A stretch of DNA of 64,000 nucleotides from the NCBI GenBank assembly GCA_964017045.1, contig OZ024794.1:56991108-57055107 (forward strand), given 5' to 3'. The notes beneath the pieces are model-generated. The model was given only the letters and a program-made list of their open reading frames with translations. It was not told the origin of the DNA and made no database searches. The DNA is from Omphiscola glabra. Taxonomy: Eukaryota; Mollusca; Gastropoda; Lymnaeidae. Positions 12,115 to 22,629 of this stretch are shown here, piece by piece. The position numbers and the translations under genes are program-made. How positions within the stretch are numbered: the stretch's first letter is position 1; each line of letters starts with the position of its first letter.

Positions 12115-12312
12115 TCAAGAATAACTTGGTACAACACTCCTCCAAGAATAACTTGGTACAACACTCCTCCAAGAATAACTTGGTACAACACTCCTCCAAG
12201 AATAACTTGGTACAACACTCCTCCAAAAATAACTTGGTACAACACCCCTCCAAGAATAACTTGGTACAACACTCCTCCAAGAATAACTTGGTACAATACT
12301 CCTCCAAGAATT
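12115..12312. repeat. Minisatellite, 27-bp unit, about 7 copies
   Basis: Unit contains aagaataacttggtacaaca followed by ctcctcc. Its length is divisible by three, so several frames on both strands stay open; these are not genes. Confidence 0.96.
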
Positions 12313-14780
12313 AAAAAATAGACTCTTCGAGTCGGCCAGATTGTTTCTTGTTTATAATTTAATTTCTACACCCTGATATGAGCGATGATTTAATCAAGTT
12401 TCCGTATGGATTTCATTTCCATGCTAACTTACTGCCCGACAGGATGTCATTTATTTCAGCCCAAAGAGAATGAATAGAGTTACGTTTTGAATTGGTTAAC
12501 TAGTAACTCAATCCGTCACTGCAGAGTAACATGAAATATTATTATCTGGACCATTTTCATTTAATTTTTTTTCATTGCGCTAAAAATAAATTGCCAAGGT
12601 GAATGGCATCAACTACGTCATTGTGGCTGTGTAGGTGGTTGTGGGGATACGAAATCGAAGTCAATAAAGAAATAATTTGATAACTTTACGTTTGATGAAT
12701 TGTATTACGTCATGAGGGCAGGTCTCGGGGCTGAGCCCCCATTATCATGGAATCAATACGTTTGTGACAAGAAAGGTTCACGGTTGGTGCGCTCCTACAT
12801 AGAAACACAAGAAAGCTGGCGGGGGCTGCTGTAAATTGCATTTCAAGATAGCGACGCAGGTGTGTGTTGCTTTTTCAAACAAAGCAGGTCTGGTAGTTAG
12901 GAATTAATGTCTTTTACTGGACGACACGATTAAAATAGAGATAAAGAAGACAGGCGGCTAACTTTCGTCTTCAGTATGTTACTCTAGATATTCAAATTTA
13001 TCGTTCGTTAAGACATGGAGGAATAGTTTCTTCAGGTATTTTTTTTAATGAATAAAATATATTTTTAAATATATTAATCTCTTACACTGGGTTGGTTAAA
13101 ATATGAACTATAAGTCACAGAGTAGAGGAAATCCTTAAAAATCCCCCAGGTAAACTTGCCATTTTCCCAAACTCTGTGAGCTATAGTTTAAAATGCTTCA
13201 ACCTTGAACGAAGTCCCCATTCTAAAATAATAAAATTGTAAAGTATAGAAATATATATATATATAGATATATATATATATATACAAAATCAGATATTGAA
13301 GCTGAAATAATAATTGCCTCCTGTTATTTGCATTAAGCTATTAAGCAAGTGCTTCCGACCAAATCTGTTCAGATAACTCCTTCGATTCCCCAGAAAATCT
13401 GTTCAGATAACTGTTTCCCGTACAAGAGACAGCGCATTTTTGTGTGGACATTTGTATTACAGCATCAATGTCGCGGAGTGTAAATAAAATCAATGTCTCA
13501 GTTTTAGCCACAAGTACACGCACACAGCATCGATTACCTCATGCCCTTCTCGTTTTCCCATTAGGTTTGTAAGGAATCTAATGTGGCTACATCCACTTGG
13601 GAAGAGGTCCGAATGATTGAAGCACTCGGCCCTCATTCCGTCAAGCTTTGATTGGAATGCTTTGTGTCCATGAAACGTGTTCCATTTTATCTGTTTATTA
13701 TGCCTATGTCTTAACTCTCTATTTGCATACGAGAGTTCCGTTAAAGTGCGTTGTTTCCATTTGAGGGAAAAAAAGAGAAAAAAAAAAAAAGGAGGGAAAA
13801 AGTATGAGAAAGTTCACGAAAAGTTTGTTGTGTGAATCCGACTCATATCGTATCCCTAGAAATAAAAACGTATTTTTAAATTTCATCTCAGACTTATGGG
13901 GGTAAGATCACAAAAGTGGAAAAAAAATGTTTATTTTCGGAGAGCATAATGGGTGGGTGCATATCATTTTCGCTGACACATCATTTGCGGTTGCCATGGT
14001 TTCGCTAAGTAAACATGGATCAGACGACGTCACCGTGAATTGAGAAGAAAGAAATTATTCAGAGTAAAAGTATAAATTTAATTTTAAAAATCATATTATT
14101 GGTTATGTTTTAAATAACCCCACTTAACTTGCTGGAATCGAGTTTAGAAACAACAAACATGATTTTGGAACCAACCCAAAGTGGTAAAAGTAGGCGGCAA
14201 CCACGGGCAAGCTACTCTGTTTTTTACACAAATCTGAACGTATCCCATAAAAAATGCCCCTTTATTCTGAGGCTACCGACACTAATATACTTCAACCAAA
14301 AAATAGAGAGTCGTTCTAATTTCAACTTGAGGCATTTATATAGTGAACGAACTTTCTCAAAGGAATCGAAGACATAATTACAGAAAATGCAAAACTGATT
14401 ATTACAAATGGATTTATTCAAGCTCGTAGTTACTAAAAAAAAAAATACAATTAAAATCTGTAACTCACTAGACATTAACTTTCTTCATGCCTCCGTGTAT
14501 GTGTTCAAATAGACGCCCCTTGCATCATCAATCTTTCCTCAACTAAGCTACCAATATAGATTCATAGTTTCATGGGCATTTAACAGGTTCGCTGCTCGTG
14601 ACAATTACCGTAAAGACCTCCATTCCTCCATTGTTACTGGTTGCCGGTATTGTTATAGGAGAACGAACACTGCAAATACTCACACGACAAGAGGACGAGA
14701 GCACGAGATCCGCTGCAACGGTTTCCCGGACGCCGCTATTAATTGAGGGATTATTGTGATACTTGGTTGTTACGCTGTGC
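12313..14780. other. Intergenic, about 2.4 kb
   Basis: AT-rich with a (ta)n tract at 13250-13283 and a poly-A tract near 13780. No gene, RNA or clear mobile element is supported. Short open frames (13341-13523, 14129-14475) have no recognisable motifs. Confidence 0.5.
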
Positions 14781-14937
14781 CAGTGGTTCTCAAGCCTTTT
14801 TTCTGGTAATTTCCCCGAGCATATTTTACCTCCCGCTAAGTCGGGTTATTCAGAATAGGAAATTAATGCCCCCTCTATTCCAGGGTTTCCAGTGGTCGCT
14901 AAGTGGGATTTCCGGGGGTTCGATGGGGAAAACACTG
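14781..14937. mobile_element. Candidate hAT-type MITE
   Basis: Starts with cagtggttctcaa, the terminal sequence typical of hAT (Charlie/SPIN-like) elements, and ends with gggaaaacactg, a weaker inverted match. No 8-bp target duplication is evident, so the copy may be old. Confidence 0.5.
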
Positions 14938-15517
14938 TTGTAAGGACAGAAGAGCCATTGAATCTTAAGTTATGATGTAAATGTTCATAAAGTTTCTAGC
15001 TTCTTCATTAACAGTTTGCTTTATGCTATGAGGGAAACGTTCATTTGCCAAGCTTTCCATTTCTCTTTGTAATTTAACGTAATTTTAGAGATATAAATCT
15101 GAAATAAATTTTTTTTTTACGGTGAAACTATTATTTAATGCTTACAATATACAGAGCATTGCATAGCATTTTATTTTTCTTAACTTTGCCCCCCCCCCCA
15201 AGTTACAGCGCCTCGCCACATCTTTAGGTACATCTGATTGGTACCACTCATTTTTAGAACCCCTGCTCTTTTTCTCAATGATTGTATTAGATGGGATGAA
15301 GGGAGGTTGTTAAAGGAAAGACAAATGTCTGCAGGAGCTACATCATTAACCGTCCAGTCGTCACAAGGAACTATCAATTGTCTGCTTAAGAGATTTTCAT
15401 TGGTCTGTGGTGTTGTTTTCACACGAGGATTGGTCTGGAAACAATATTGGGAAGGATTATGTGAAGAAAAGTTTTGACACATTGGTCAAGTAATGGCTAA
15501 ACACGACTTTGTGTGGC

Positions 15518-15625
15518 AGAGAGAGACAGAGAGAGAGAAGGAGAGAGAGAGAGACGGAGAGAGAGAGAGAGAGAGGGTGAGAGAGAGAGAAAGAACGAGA
15601 GAGAAGATGATAGAGAGAGGAAATA
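15518..15625. repeat. GA microsatellite
   Basis: Degenerate gaga repeat; open frames through it are artefacts. Confidence 0.93.
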
Positions 15626-15734
15626 TTGCCCTCGCAATTAATATATGTGGCAAGTCCGTGAATGGCCCTTTGTGCTCCCGAATCAAAGATACTATGCTAA
15701 CTTTTTCTATGGTTATCAAAAATGTATGTACATG

Positions 15735-15840
15735 GGCATCATCATCATCACCATCACCACCATCGTCAATATCATCAATATCATGATCATCATCATCATC
15801 ATCATTATCATCATCATCATTGCCATCATCATCATCATGT
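15735..15840. repeat. (ATC)n microsatellite
   Basis: Trinucleotide atc repeats with a few interruptions; it yields Ile- or Met-rich frames on the two strands. Confidence 0.95.
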
Positions 15841-16745
15841 CCCTTAGTCCTTGGGCCGTTGGGGCGCCACAGATGACATGAAAACTATCCTTCTCCATTC
15901 CTCTCTGTTTTCTGCACTACGCACAACATCGCCTCGTTTTAGTCCCGTTCACTTATTGATGTAGATGCAGGGCACAACGAGAAGGAGGGAGAAGAAGAGG
16001 CAGACAGGGGAAAAAGATTGGAAGATAGCATCAAAAAGAGAACGGGATGTACACGGTATAAACAAGTAGATCTAAATAAATATTAGAAAGTTGTTGGCCA
16101 GTGTTTACCAATATCCGACTTAAAAAAAAGACTTCCCGTATTAATCTTTCAATATTTTTTTCTTTCTATAATCACCTCGAACCTGTCAGAATAGAAATTT
16201 CTGACAAATTTTGAAGTGAAATATCTCAAGGGAAGTAACAGGAGCTGTGATTTCATTTGATTACTTCTCTTTTCCTTATCATGCTGTGAACCACGTTAAA
16301 GGAACTCAAGACCCCGACCATTCCTTTTTTTTTTCTTTACAGAATTATGTTCGGGCCTTCAACGCTCATTATCAAGTACCCTCGAGCTCCTGACCTACCA
16401 TTGGTCACCCAGCCCCCTTGTCGGGCTGTGGTAAAAGGTCCGTCAGCATCAATCATACCCTCATTACACTCCTCGTATGGCCGATACCCGCGCTGTTACT
16501 GGGTGGTTAGAGATTTCTCTCCTCGCGCGCCTAGTCGTAATTATATCTGTGTCCTCGTCTGCGACTGGATCTGTTGGTACGTATTAAATGTACTTGTCAT
16601 TCCGCAAGAGGTTCTTCATTTGTTCTTCACGGACGTTCAATTATTCTATCATAATTTCATTTACATTCAACCTTTTCTTTTATTGTTAAGCAATGTTTTT
16701 AAAGATTCCTTTTGCCAATAGTTTATCCTAGACATTTTGATGATA
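15841..16745. other. Intergenic; one acceptor-like site with open frame
   Basis: A T-run followed by ctttacag near 16340 resembles a 3' splice site and precedes an open frame (16347-16721, 124 codons). The translation shows no recognisable domain and no partner exon was found, so it is not called as a gene. Confidence 0.35.
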
Positions 16746-16749
16746 TGGG

Positions 16750-16965
16750 GCCCGAGGGTATAATGACCTCCTGAGAGTATAATATATTTCCTCTTGAGTG
16801 TATAATCTTATCCCGAGGGTATAAAGTCCTCTTGATGGTCTAACGTCCTCTTGAGTCTATAATACCCTTCTGAGTGAATAATGTCCTCCTGAAGGTAAAT
16901 GTTCTCCTGAGGGTATAATGTCCTCTACAGGATATAATGTCATCCTTAGGGTATAATGCCGGAGA
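16750..16965. repeat. Degenerate minisatellite, about 20-bp unit
   Basis: Roughly ten diverged copies built on ctcctgagggtataatgtc. Confidence 0.85.
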
Positions 16966-18189
16966 CAGTATCCATGACTAGTTAGGTAAAACTGCCAGAG
17001 ACAGTACTTATGATTAGGTAAACCTGCCAGCAGTTGCTGAGGAAACTGCGTGGAGTGGGTGGTACAAACCGGCAGGTACTTTTTTCTTTATGTGAAGGGG
17101 CCTCATTTTCGGACAATTACAGGAATTCTTTCGTGGAATGGTGACCGACAAACTCTTGGCCAACCCCGCCCCCCCCCCCCCGCGGCACTAACCCTAGCTA
17201 CGCTACTGCTTATCAGAGACAGTATATAATACAATCTGGATATCTGTTCCTCACGACAACTCAAGAGGCCAACATACCACCAGACTTGGTTGCTGGCCTC
17301 CAGACAACATCCGGCACGCGATGCAACACGCGTGGGACTTGCCCCAAAAATGGTTCATTTGCAGCGTCGTGTCCGGCAATTAAAGATTCACGCAAGCGGC
17401 TGTACCAACCCAACGTGCTCGTTACAAGGCGTAAAGAAGGGTCAAACAGTTGTTTCATGGTTTTGAAAACGTAAACCCTATTAAATTCTCCTCTGGTAGA
17501 CAAACTATTTCTTTTCATACTTCGGCTCATCTGTAGATAAATGTTTGATATTATTGTTTTGAAGTTGTTGTGGTTTGCTTTTTTGAAAACTCCAAATCAA
17601 ATTTGTTATGAAGACGACGTGGTTACGTCACCTTTTCCGCGTGGATGAACTCTAGATGACCCCAAGCTCAGAACCGCATTTAGAGTGTCTAATTAAAAAT
17701 ATGCTGCCTTGACCTTGTTTACAACCAAATAAAATCTATAGCCTGTATTGTTAGAATTCTGTAGAAAAATCGAGACAAATCAGGACAGAAATGTCTTTGA
17801 AACAGGCTATATCTATACGCCTAGAGAGATATTTGAAAGACACGATAACGGCAGAGATATTTGCTAAACACGATTACGAGACGAAAATTTGTGAGTTTAT
17901 ATTTACTCTCCGTGTGTGTGTACTTTCTTTTTCAACATAGTACCTTTTTACGACATTGTATCGTCTTCAACATTGTACCGGTACAAGCCAACATTATAGT
18001 GTAAGCAGATAGTAACGTTTTGATGGTTATTGTATTTAATTTATTGTATCTTCTTTTAAGATGTATTGAATATCAATGAGCCCTTTAGACAAATTAGAGA
18101 TCAAATTTTCTAATCTTACAACGGTACATATCACAATTCTTCCTCTTCCTGGAACTCAGAGATGAAAACTCGCAAGTGAGTTTTTCTTG
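16966..18189. other. Intergenic, with a GC-richer patch at 17260-17530
   Basis: The patch at 17260-17530 is open on both strands (plus 17286-17474, minus 17261-17530) and is GC-richer than its surroundings, but no family is recognisable. A poly-C run lies at about 17168. Confidence 0.4.
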
Positions 18190-18387
18190 CAGCGGTTCTC
18201 AACCGGTGGGTCGCGACCCCTTTGGGGGTCGAACGACTCTTTCATATGAGTCGCCCCAGACAATCGGAAAACACATATACTCTACAGTTATGAAGTAGCA
18301 AGAAAAATAATTTTGTGGTTGGGGGTCGCCACAACATGAGGAACTGCATTAAAGGGTCGTGGCTTTAAGGAAGGTTGAGAAACACTG
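18190..18387. mobile_element. SPIN-like hAT MITE (non-autonomous SPIN)
   Basis: The left end reads cagcggttctcaacc and continues into gtcgcgacccctttggggg. The interior has gttatgaagtagcaagaaaa and a right half with gtcgccacaacatgagg. The right end is ggaaggttgagaaacactg. From memory this follows the SPIN (Space Invader) non-autonomous hAT family almost base for base through 198 bp, including interior sequence that unrelated hAT elements do not share. It encodes no protein. No clear 8-bp target-site duplication remains: the flanks ttttcttg and ctcaaagg differ. Confidence 0.85.
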
Positions 18388-18589
18388 CTCAAAGGTGACT
18401 CTTCCATCCAGGGGACAGATCCAAACAATAATTTAGTGTGTGACCTCTCAGTTAGACACAGGAATAGGGCTTCCTTGACAAAAAGAAATGTCACATTCCA
18501 AACAGAAAGAAACCTAAATCTTTGACACCAAAAAAAAAAGCTTATCTTTTATTATAGCAATCTTTATAATAAGATTCGATGCCTATATG

Positions 18590-18625
18590 GCATTTATTTT
18601 TTTTTATTATTTTTTTTTTTTTGGA
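18590..18625. repeat. T-rich low-complexity tract
   Basis: Two long T runs separated by attat. Confidence 0.9.
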
Positions 18626-18778
18626 TTACACTTCACAAGGCGATGGGTGGAAAATATGTTTCAGATTGTTTAAGGTTTTACGTGAAAGAATTCTGTGCTC
18701 AGATTAACTGTGAGATGTGTAGGCTCTTGAGTGTGCCTTCATGGTTCTAAAGGGGATCTCTTGTTTCCCCCCCCCCCC

Positions 18779-18940
18779 AAGACCACGGATACCATAATGT
18801 ATGTACACGGATATATAATGTATGTACACGGATACCATAATGTATGTACACGGATACCATAATGTATGTACACGGATACCATAATGTATGTACACGGATA
18901 CCATAATGTATGTACACGGATACCATAATGTATGTGGTCT
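18779..18940. repeat. Minisatellite, 22-bp unit, about 7 copies
   Basis: Unit includes acggataccataatgtatgt; one copy is shortened (18808-18825). A poly-C run lies immediately upstream. Confidence 0.95.
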
Positions 18941-19149
18941 GATCGTCGTCGTTTGGTTGTTTTGATCTCGCCGTTTGTTTCCAAATAGCGGATGTGAAAT
19001 ACTTTTTGGTTGAAGCCTGGGATGACCAAAAGCTCTATTGAAACACTGTTCCTCTAGATAGCTCGTAAGATTAACGGTCAAAAGTGCATTTCACACATTC
19101 ACAATTTCTTAATTCCAAAAACATTTTTAAAAAAGCCTTCAAATTGATT

Positions 19150-19325
19150 GCAAAACTGAACAAATGCAGTTGATTCACGTGTAGAGCAGATCACCGGAAG
19201 TGAACAAAAGCAGTCGAGTCACGTGTAGAGCAGTGCCCCGGAAGTGAACAAAATCAGTCGAGTCACGTGTAGGGCAGAGCCCTGGAAGTGAATAAAATCA
19301 GTCGAGTCACGTGTAGAGCAGCGCC
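19150..19325. repeat. Minisatellite, 44-bp unit, 4 copies
   Basis: The marker cacgtgtag recurs at about 19176, 19220, 19264 and 19308. Confidence 0.93.
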
Positions 19326-21125
19326 GTTGTAGTATTTGTAGACTAAACTAAAAGTTTCAATAAAATCAATTGGCATTTAACTGTGCAATCGGGAAGTTAT
19401 TTATAATTTTTTTTTTCAATATGTTATAGTTCTTTATTCGTACTAATGTTGTTCCATAGGTAAGCCATTTTGTCGACACGTTCTTTGTTTCGTAACTTTG
19501 TTGCGTCATTGCTCATGCGCTCTCCTACCTTGTGATTCATAATGCATTGAAGCTAGACCAAGATTTTAAGTTTGTTTTTGAGAATACCAAATGAATATTA
19601 TTTGTCACACGCTAATTGTGGGATTTTCCACTGTCATAAATAGTATATGTTACAAAATTTGAAGCAGATTCAATCGTATTTTGTGGTTGCCATCTGTCAT
19701 AAAAATCTGGCTAGACATTACAAATTCCAAAACAGGGTTATATTATTCAATCATCAAATCATTTTATATTGATATAGTTAAGTTTTAACGGTCGGATTAT
19801 ATACAATTATCTTCCAAAGCAATTGACTATTGTGATGAATGTTAGGCACAATGGTAGGCAAGTGTCCATTTTTCATAGATGCTAGACATAAATTAAATGT
19901 ACATGTAACTCATATCCTAAACTGTTCTAACATCTATGTAAATAATAATAAGTTTGCTGTACTGCGATAAAGCTTTCAAGTAGATTAATGAAACACAAAC
20001 ATATATGTAAATAAAATAACACAAGTTAAGCTTTAATGATGATCATACACAATACAAATGTAGACGATTCGGAAAATGCCTTCATCAATACAAAAAAAAC
20101 AAAAACAGTAATATAAGTAAAAAATAAATGTATTCACATGTATCCTATTTAAAAATGAGAGAAAGAGTAAATGTGGGTGCAAGTCCCTAGCAAAAAGAAA
20201 GTTCAGAAGAACGGAAAGGAAGTGAGTGGAGGTAAAATTTAAAAACCAAACAGGAAAAAGACATGGCAGCCATGTAAATAAATAAGTTAATTTCATTTTC
20301 TGAATCCTTTTAATGGATGGCTTTGATAAACATGGATAAGAGAATATGATTATAATTATGTTCCTGGGTGAGTGTTTGGAATAAGAGAATATGATTATAA
20401 TTATGTCCCAAACATTTAACAAGAAAATCTTGCATTGGCCTCGTACCTACCAATTTCGTTTAAGAACCGTTGATAGGCAAGACATCGAGATATGGTTTAG
20501 ATGGGCGAGTTTACGGTTGTTACTTCAATACCTTTAAAATATAGGGAGCGTAACTGGGATCAATATTTTTTCACCCAGACACACCTTAAAAATAAATAAA
20601 TTACAAAACATAATTTTTCACAAGGTCTCCACCAATATTGACTCTCATACGTCACGTAGACATTCAAAGTTGTCTGTACTGGTTCAACCCAAATAACTTT
20701 TGAGTTTTCGGCGATTTAATTTAGACCATTACAGTTTTAAAAAATTTAAATCTATATATTATTTTTTTGATTGAGGGAAATTGGATTTGTGATACGAGTT
20801 GTAGGAGGATAGTACATGGTACTTTCAAATAAAATTAGTCACACAGTTTAAGTATTGAATTTTTCATACATTATTTTTCTCGATACCTTATATTGTAAGA
20901 GTTTGATGCAAGGAAAATGGTGAAACTAATTATTTGCATGCCTTATATTGTAAGTGTTTGGGGGCAAATATAAAGAGAAGAAATTATATGCTCAGTAACA
21001 GATCGCGCCAGATTGCACACTTCTTCAACAGCTTTGGGGAAATCCTTTTGCACCGTTTTTAGTGTTTCTTGGATTAGTTGACAGGAAGTTTAATTATTTT
21101 TCTAATGTTAAAAAAATTGATTTAT
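19326..21125. other. Intergenic, about 1.8 kb AT-rich
   Basis: No gene or RNA is supported. A 25-bp segment beginning taagagaatatgattataat occurs twice (about 20337 and 20391), and cttatattgtaag recurs at 20887 and 20942. Confidence 0.5.
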
Positions 21126-21127
21126 GA

Positions 21128-21182
21128 CACACTTGGGTACTTGGGACACACTTGGGTACTTGGGACACACTTGGGTACTTGG
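21128..21182. repeat. Short minisatellite, 18-19-bp unit, 3 copies
   Basis: Three copies of cacttgggtacttggga. Confidence 0.92.
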
Positions 21183-21311
21183 ATGTGAAACTGTCAGTTT
21201 AAAAGTTTCCGATGGCTAGTCATAAATTTAAAAAAAATAAATAAATAAAAGATAATTTACCAATAACTAAAAATTGTTACAGTATTTAATCTACGATGCT
21301 CAAGGGTATGT

Positions 21312-21960
21312 GATTGTCTAGATTAGATTACTGTAACAGTTGTTTGTGAGGTTAACCAGAAGGTACAAAATACTGCAGCACACATTGTATTGCGTGGGAA
21401 GAAATGAGAACCACATCATCCCAGTTCTTAAAGATCTCTATTGGCTTCCATTTAGTGAGCGCATTGACCACAAAATTCTGGCCCTGGCGTACAGCTGTAC
21501 TGAAGGCTCTGCACCTGTATATCTTCAATAAATAATTTCTAAAAATGTATCCACACAGAACCTGCGCTCTTCAACACAGTCCTTACTTAGAGTTCCCAGT
21601 TTGGATGGACTCAGAAAGAAGTCAAACGGAGTGCGCTCTTCAACACAGTCCTTACTTAGAGTTCCCAGTTTGGATGGACTCAGAAAGAAGTCATACGGAG
21701 TGCGCTCTTCAACACAGTCCTTACTTAGAGTTCCCAGTTTGGATGGACTCAGAAAGAAGTCATACGGAGTGCGCTCTTCAACACAGTCCTTACTTAGAGT
21801 TCCCAGTTTGGATGGACTCAGAAAGAAGTCATTCGGGGAGCGCTCTTTTGAAGCCATTGCGCCTAAATTGTCGAGCAGTTTGCCTCGGTCTTTGTGGGAC
21901 ATTGAAAATGATAAAAAGTCATTTAAGAAACCATTTAAAGATTTTGTTTACTTTAAATAG
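21312..21960 (+). pseudogene. LINE remnant, reverse-transcriptase C-terminal end, with expanded segment
   Basis: Translation around 21318 gives SRLDYCNS, followed after frame breaks by HIIPVLKDLYWLP and ERIDHKILALAY. These are conserved blocks downstream of the reverse-transcriptase domain in CR1/L2-type (Jockey-superfamily) LINEs. The region is broken by stops and frameshifts near 21341 and 21531. The end of the frame (GERSFEAIAPKLSSSLP, then WDIENDKKSFKKPFKDF) matches the typical last residues of such LINEs. Between these blocks a 69-bp segment has been tandemly multiplied (separate entry). It is a dead fragment; clade assignment is from motif memory. Confidence 0.78.
21545..21845 (+). repeat. 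69-bp (23-codon) minisatellite derived from LINE coding sequence
   Basis: About 4.3 copies, with gcgctcttcaacacagtcc recurring every 69 bp from 21564. In the LINE frame each copy reads RSSTQSLLRVPSLDGLRKK, which corresponds to the conserved LINE C-terminal block normally present once. The array keeps the reading frame because 69 is a multiple of three. Confidence 0.93.
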
Positions 21961-21985
21961 TTTTTGGGACATCAGAGCACCGTGA

Positions 21986-22354
21986 GCATGTTAAAATAGC
22001 ATGGACACAGGCACTATAAAAGTATTCATTCATCATCGTCATCATTGTTTGAGAACATTGTTAATCAAAAAGTAGTTTGTCATTTTTGCTACTGACTTGT
22101 AAAACTGAGTAGACCGAAAAGTTTTTACACCTGATGGGCTTACATTGTATTAATGTTCCCGTTAAATTAAAGAAATTGAGCGCTTAGCTGATGCAGCTGA
22201 GTCAAGTTTACTTATAATTAAGTATTCAAATCTTGGATCAGACCAAATTTAAAATGGACATAGCAATTCAAAATGTTAAAATACCGAAACAAATTGTAAA
22301 AATAATGTTTGTGATAAAAACCTTGCAGAGTAAATTATCAAACTTTTTTTTCAG
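21986..22354. other. Upstream region of the host gene
   Basis: AT-rich. It ends in a T-run plus cag at 22352-22354, a good 3' splice site, so a non-coding 5' exon probably lies upstream. I cannot locate that exon or a promoter. Confidence 0.45.
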
Positions 22355-22629
22355 GGCTGTTTAAAATAATTGTAGGACCACTGTTGTAACCTAAAATGGA
22401 GGAACCCACAGAAGGTGAGCCTTCCGTGGACGCCACTGAAAATGAGGCTCCACGAGAGAGGCGTAAACTACAATTGTCGAAGACCAAGCGTAAGGGCAAG
22501 AGACGTTGGATACCATTAGTCACCACCTCAATGACAATGTACTCGAAAGAGGAGAGAGAAGCCAGACAACAGCGGAGGCTGGAGAAACCGGACTGTTGCA
22601 AGAAAGAGGCTTGGAAACTCTATAATATT
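22355..22629 (+). CDS. Exon 1: 5' UTR (22355-22395) and residues 1-78
   Basis: A T-run and cag at 22352-22354 mark a probable acceptor of a 5' UTR intron. Coding starts at 22396 (MEEPTEGEPS) and runs 234 nt to codon 78 (AWKLYNI). The donor gtaagt at 22630 follows in phase 0. The encoded segment is charged, acidic at first and then strongly basic (KTKRKGKRRW and KEEREARQQRR). The donor region has been tandemly duplicated into the intron (see repeat at 22612). Confidence 0.85.

Noticed and set aside
16347..16721. 124-codon frame after a good acceptor-like T-run and cag
   Set aside because: No recognisable domain, no donor or partner exon in phase, and a single T-run acceptor is common by chance in AT-rich DNA.
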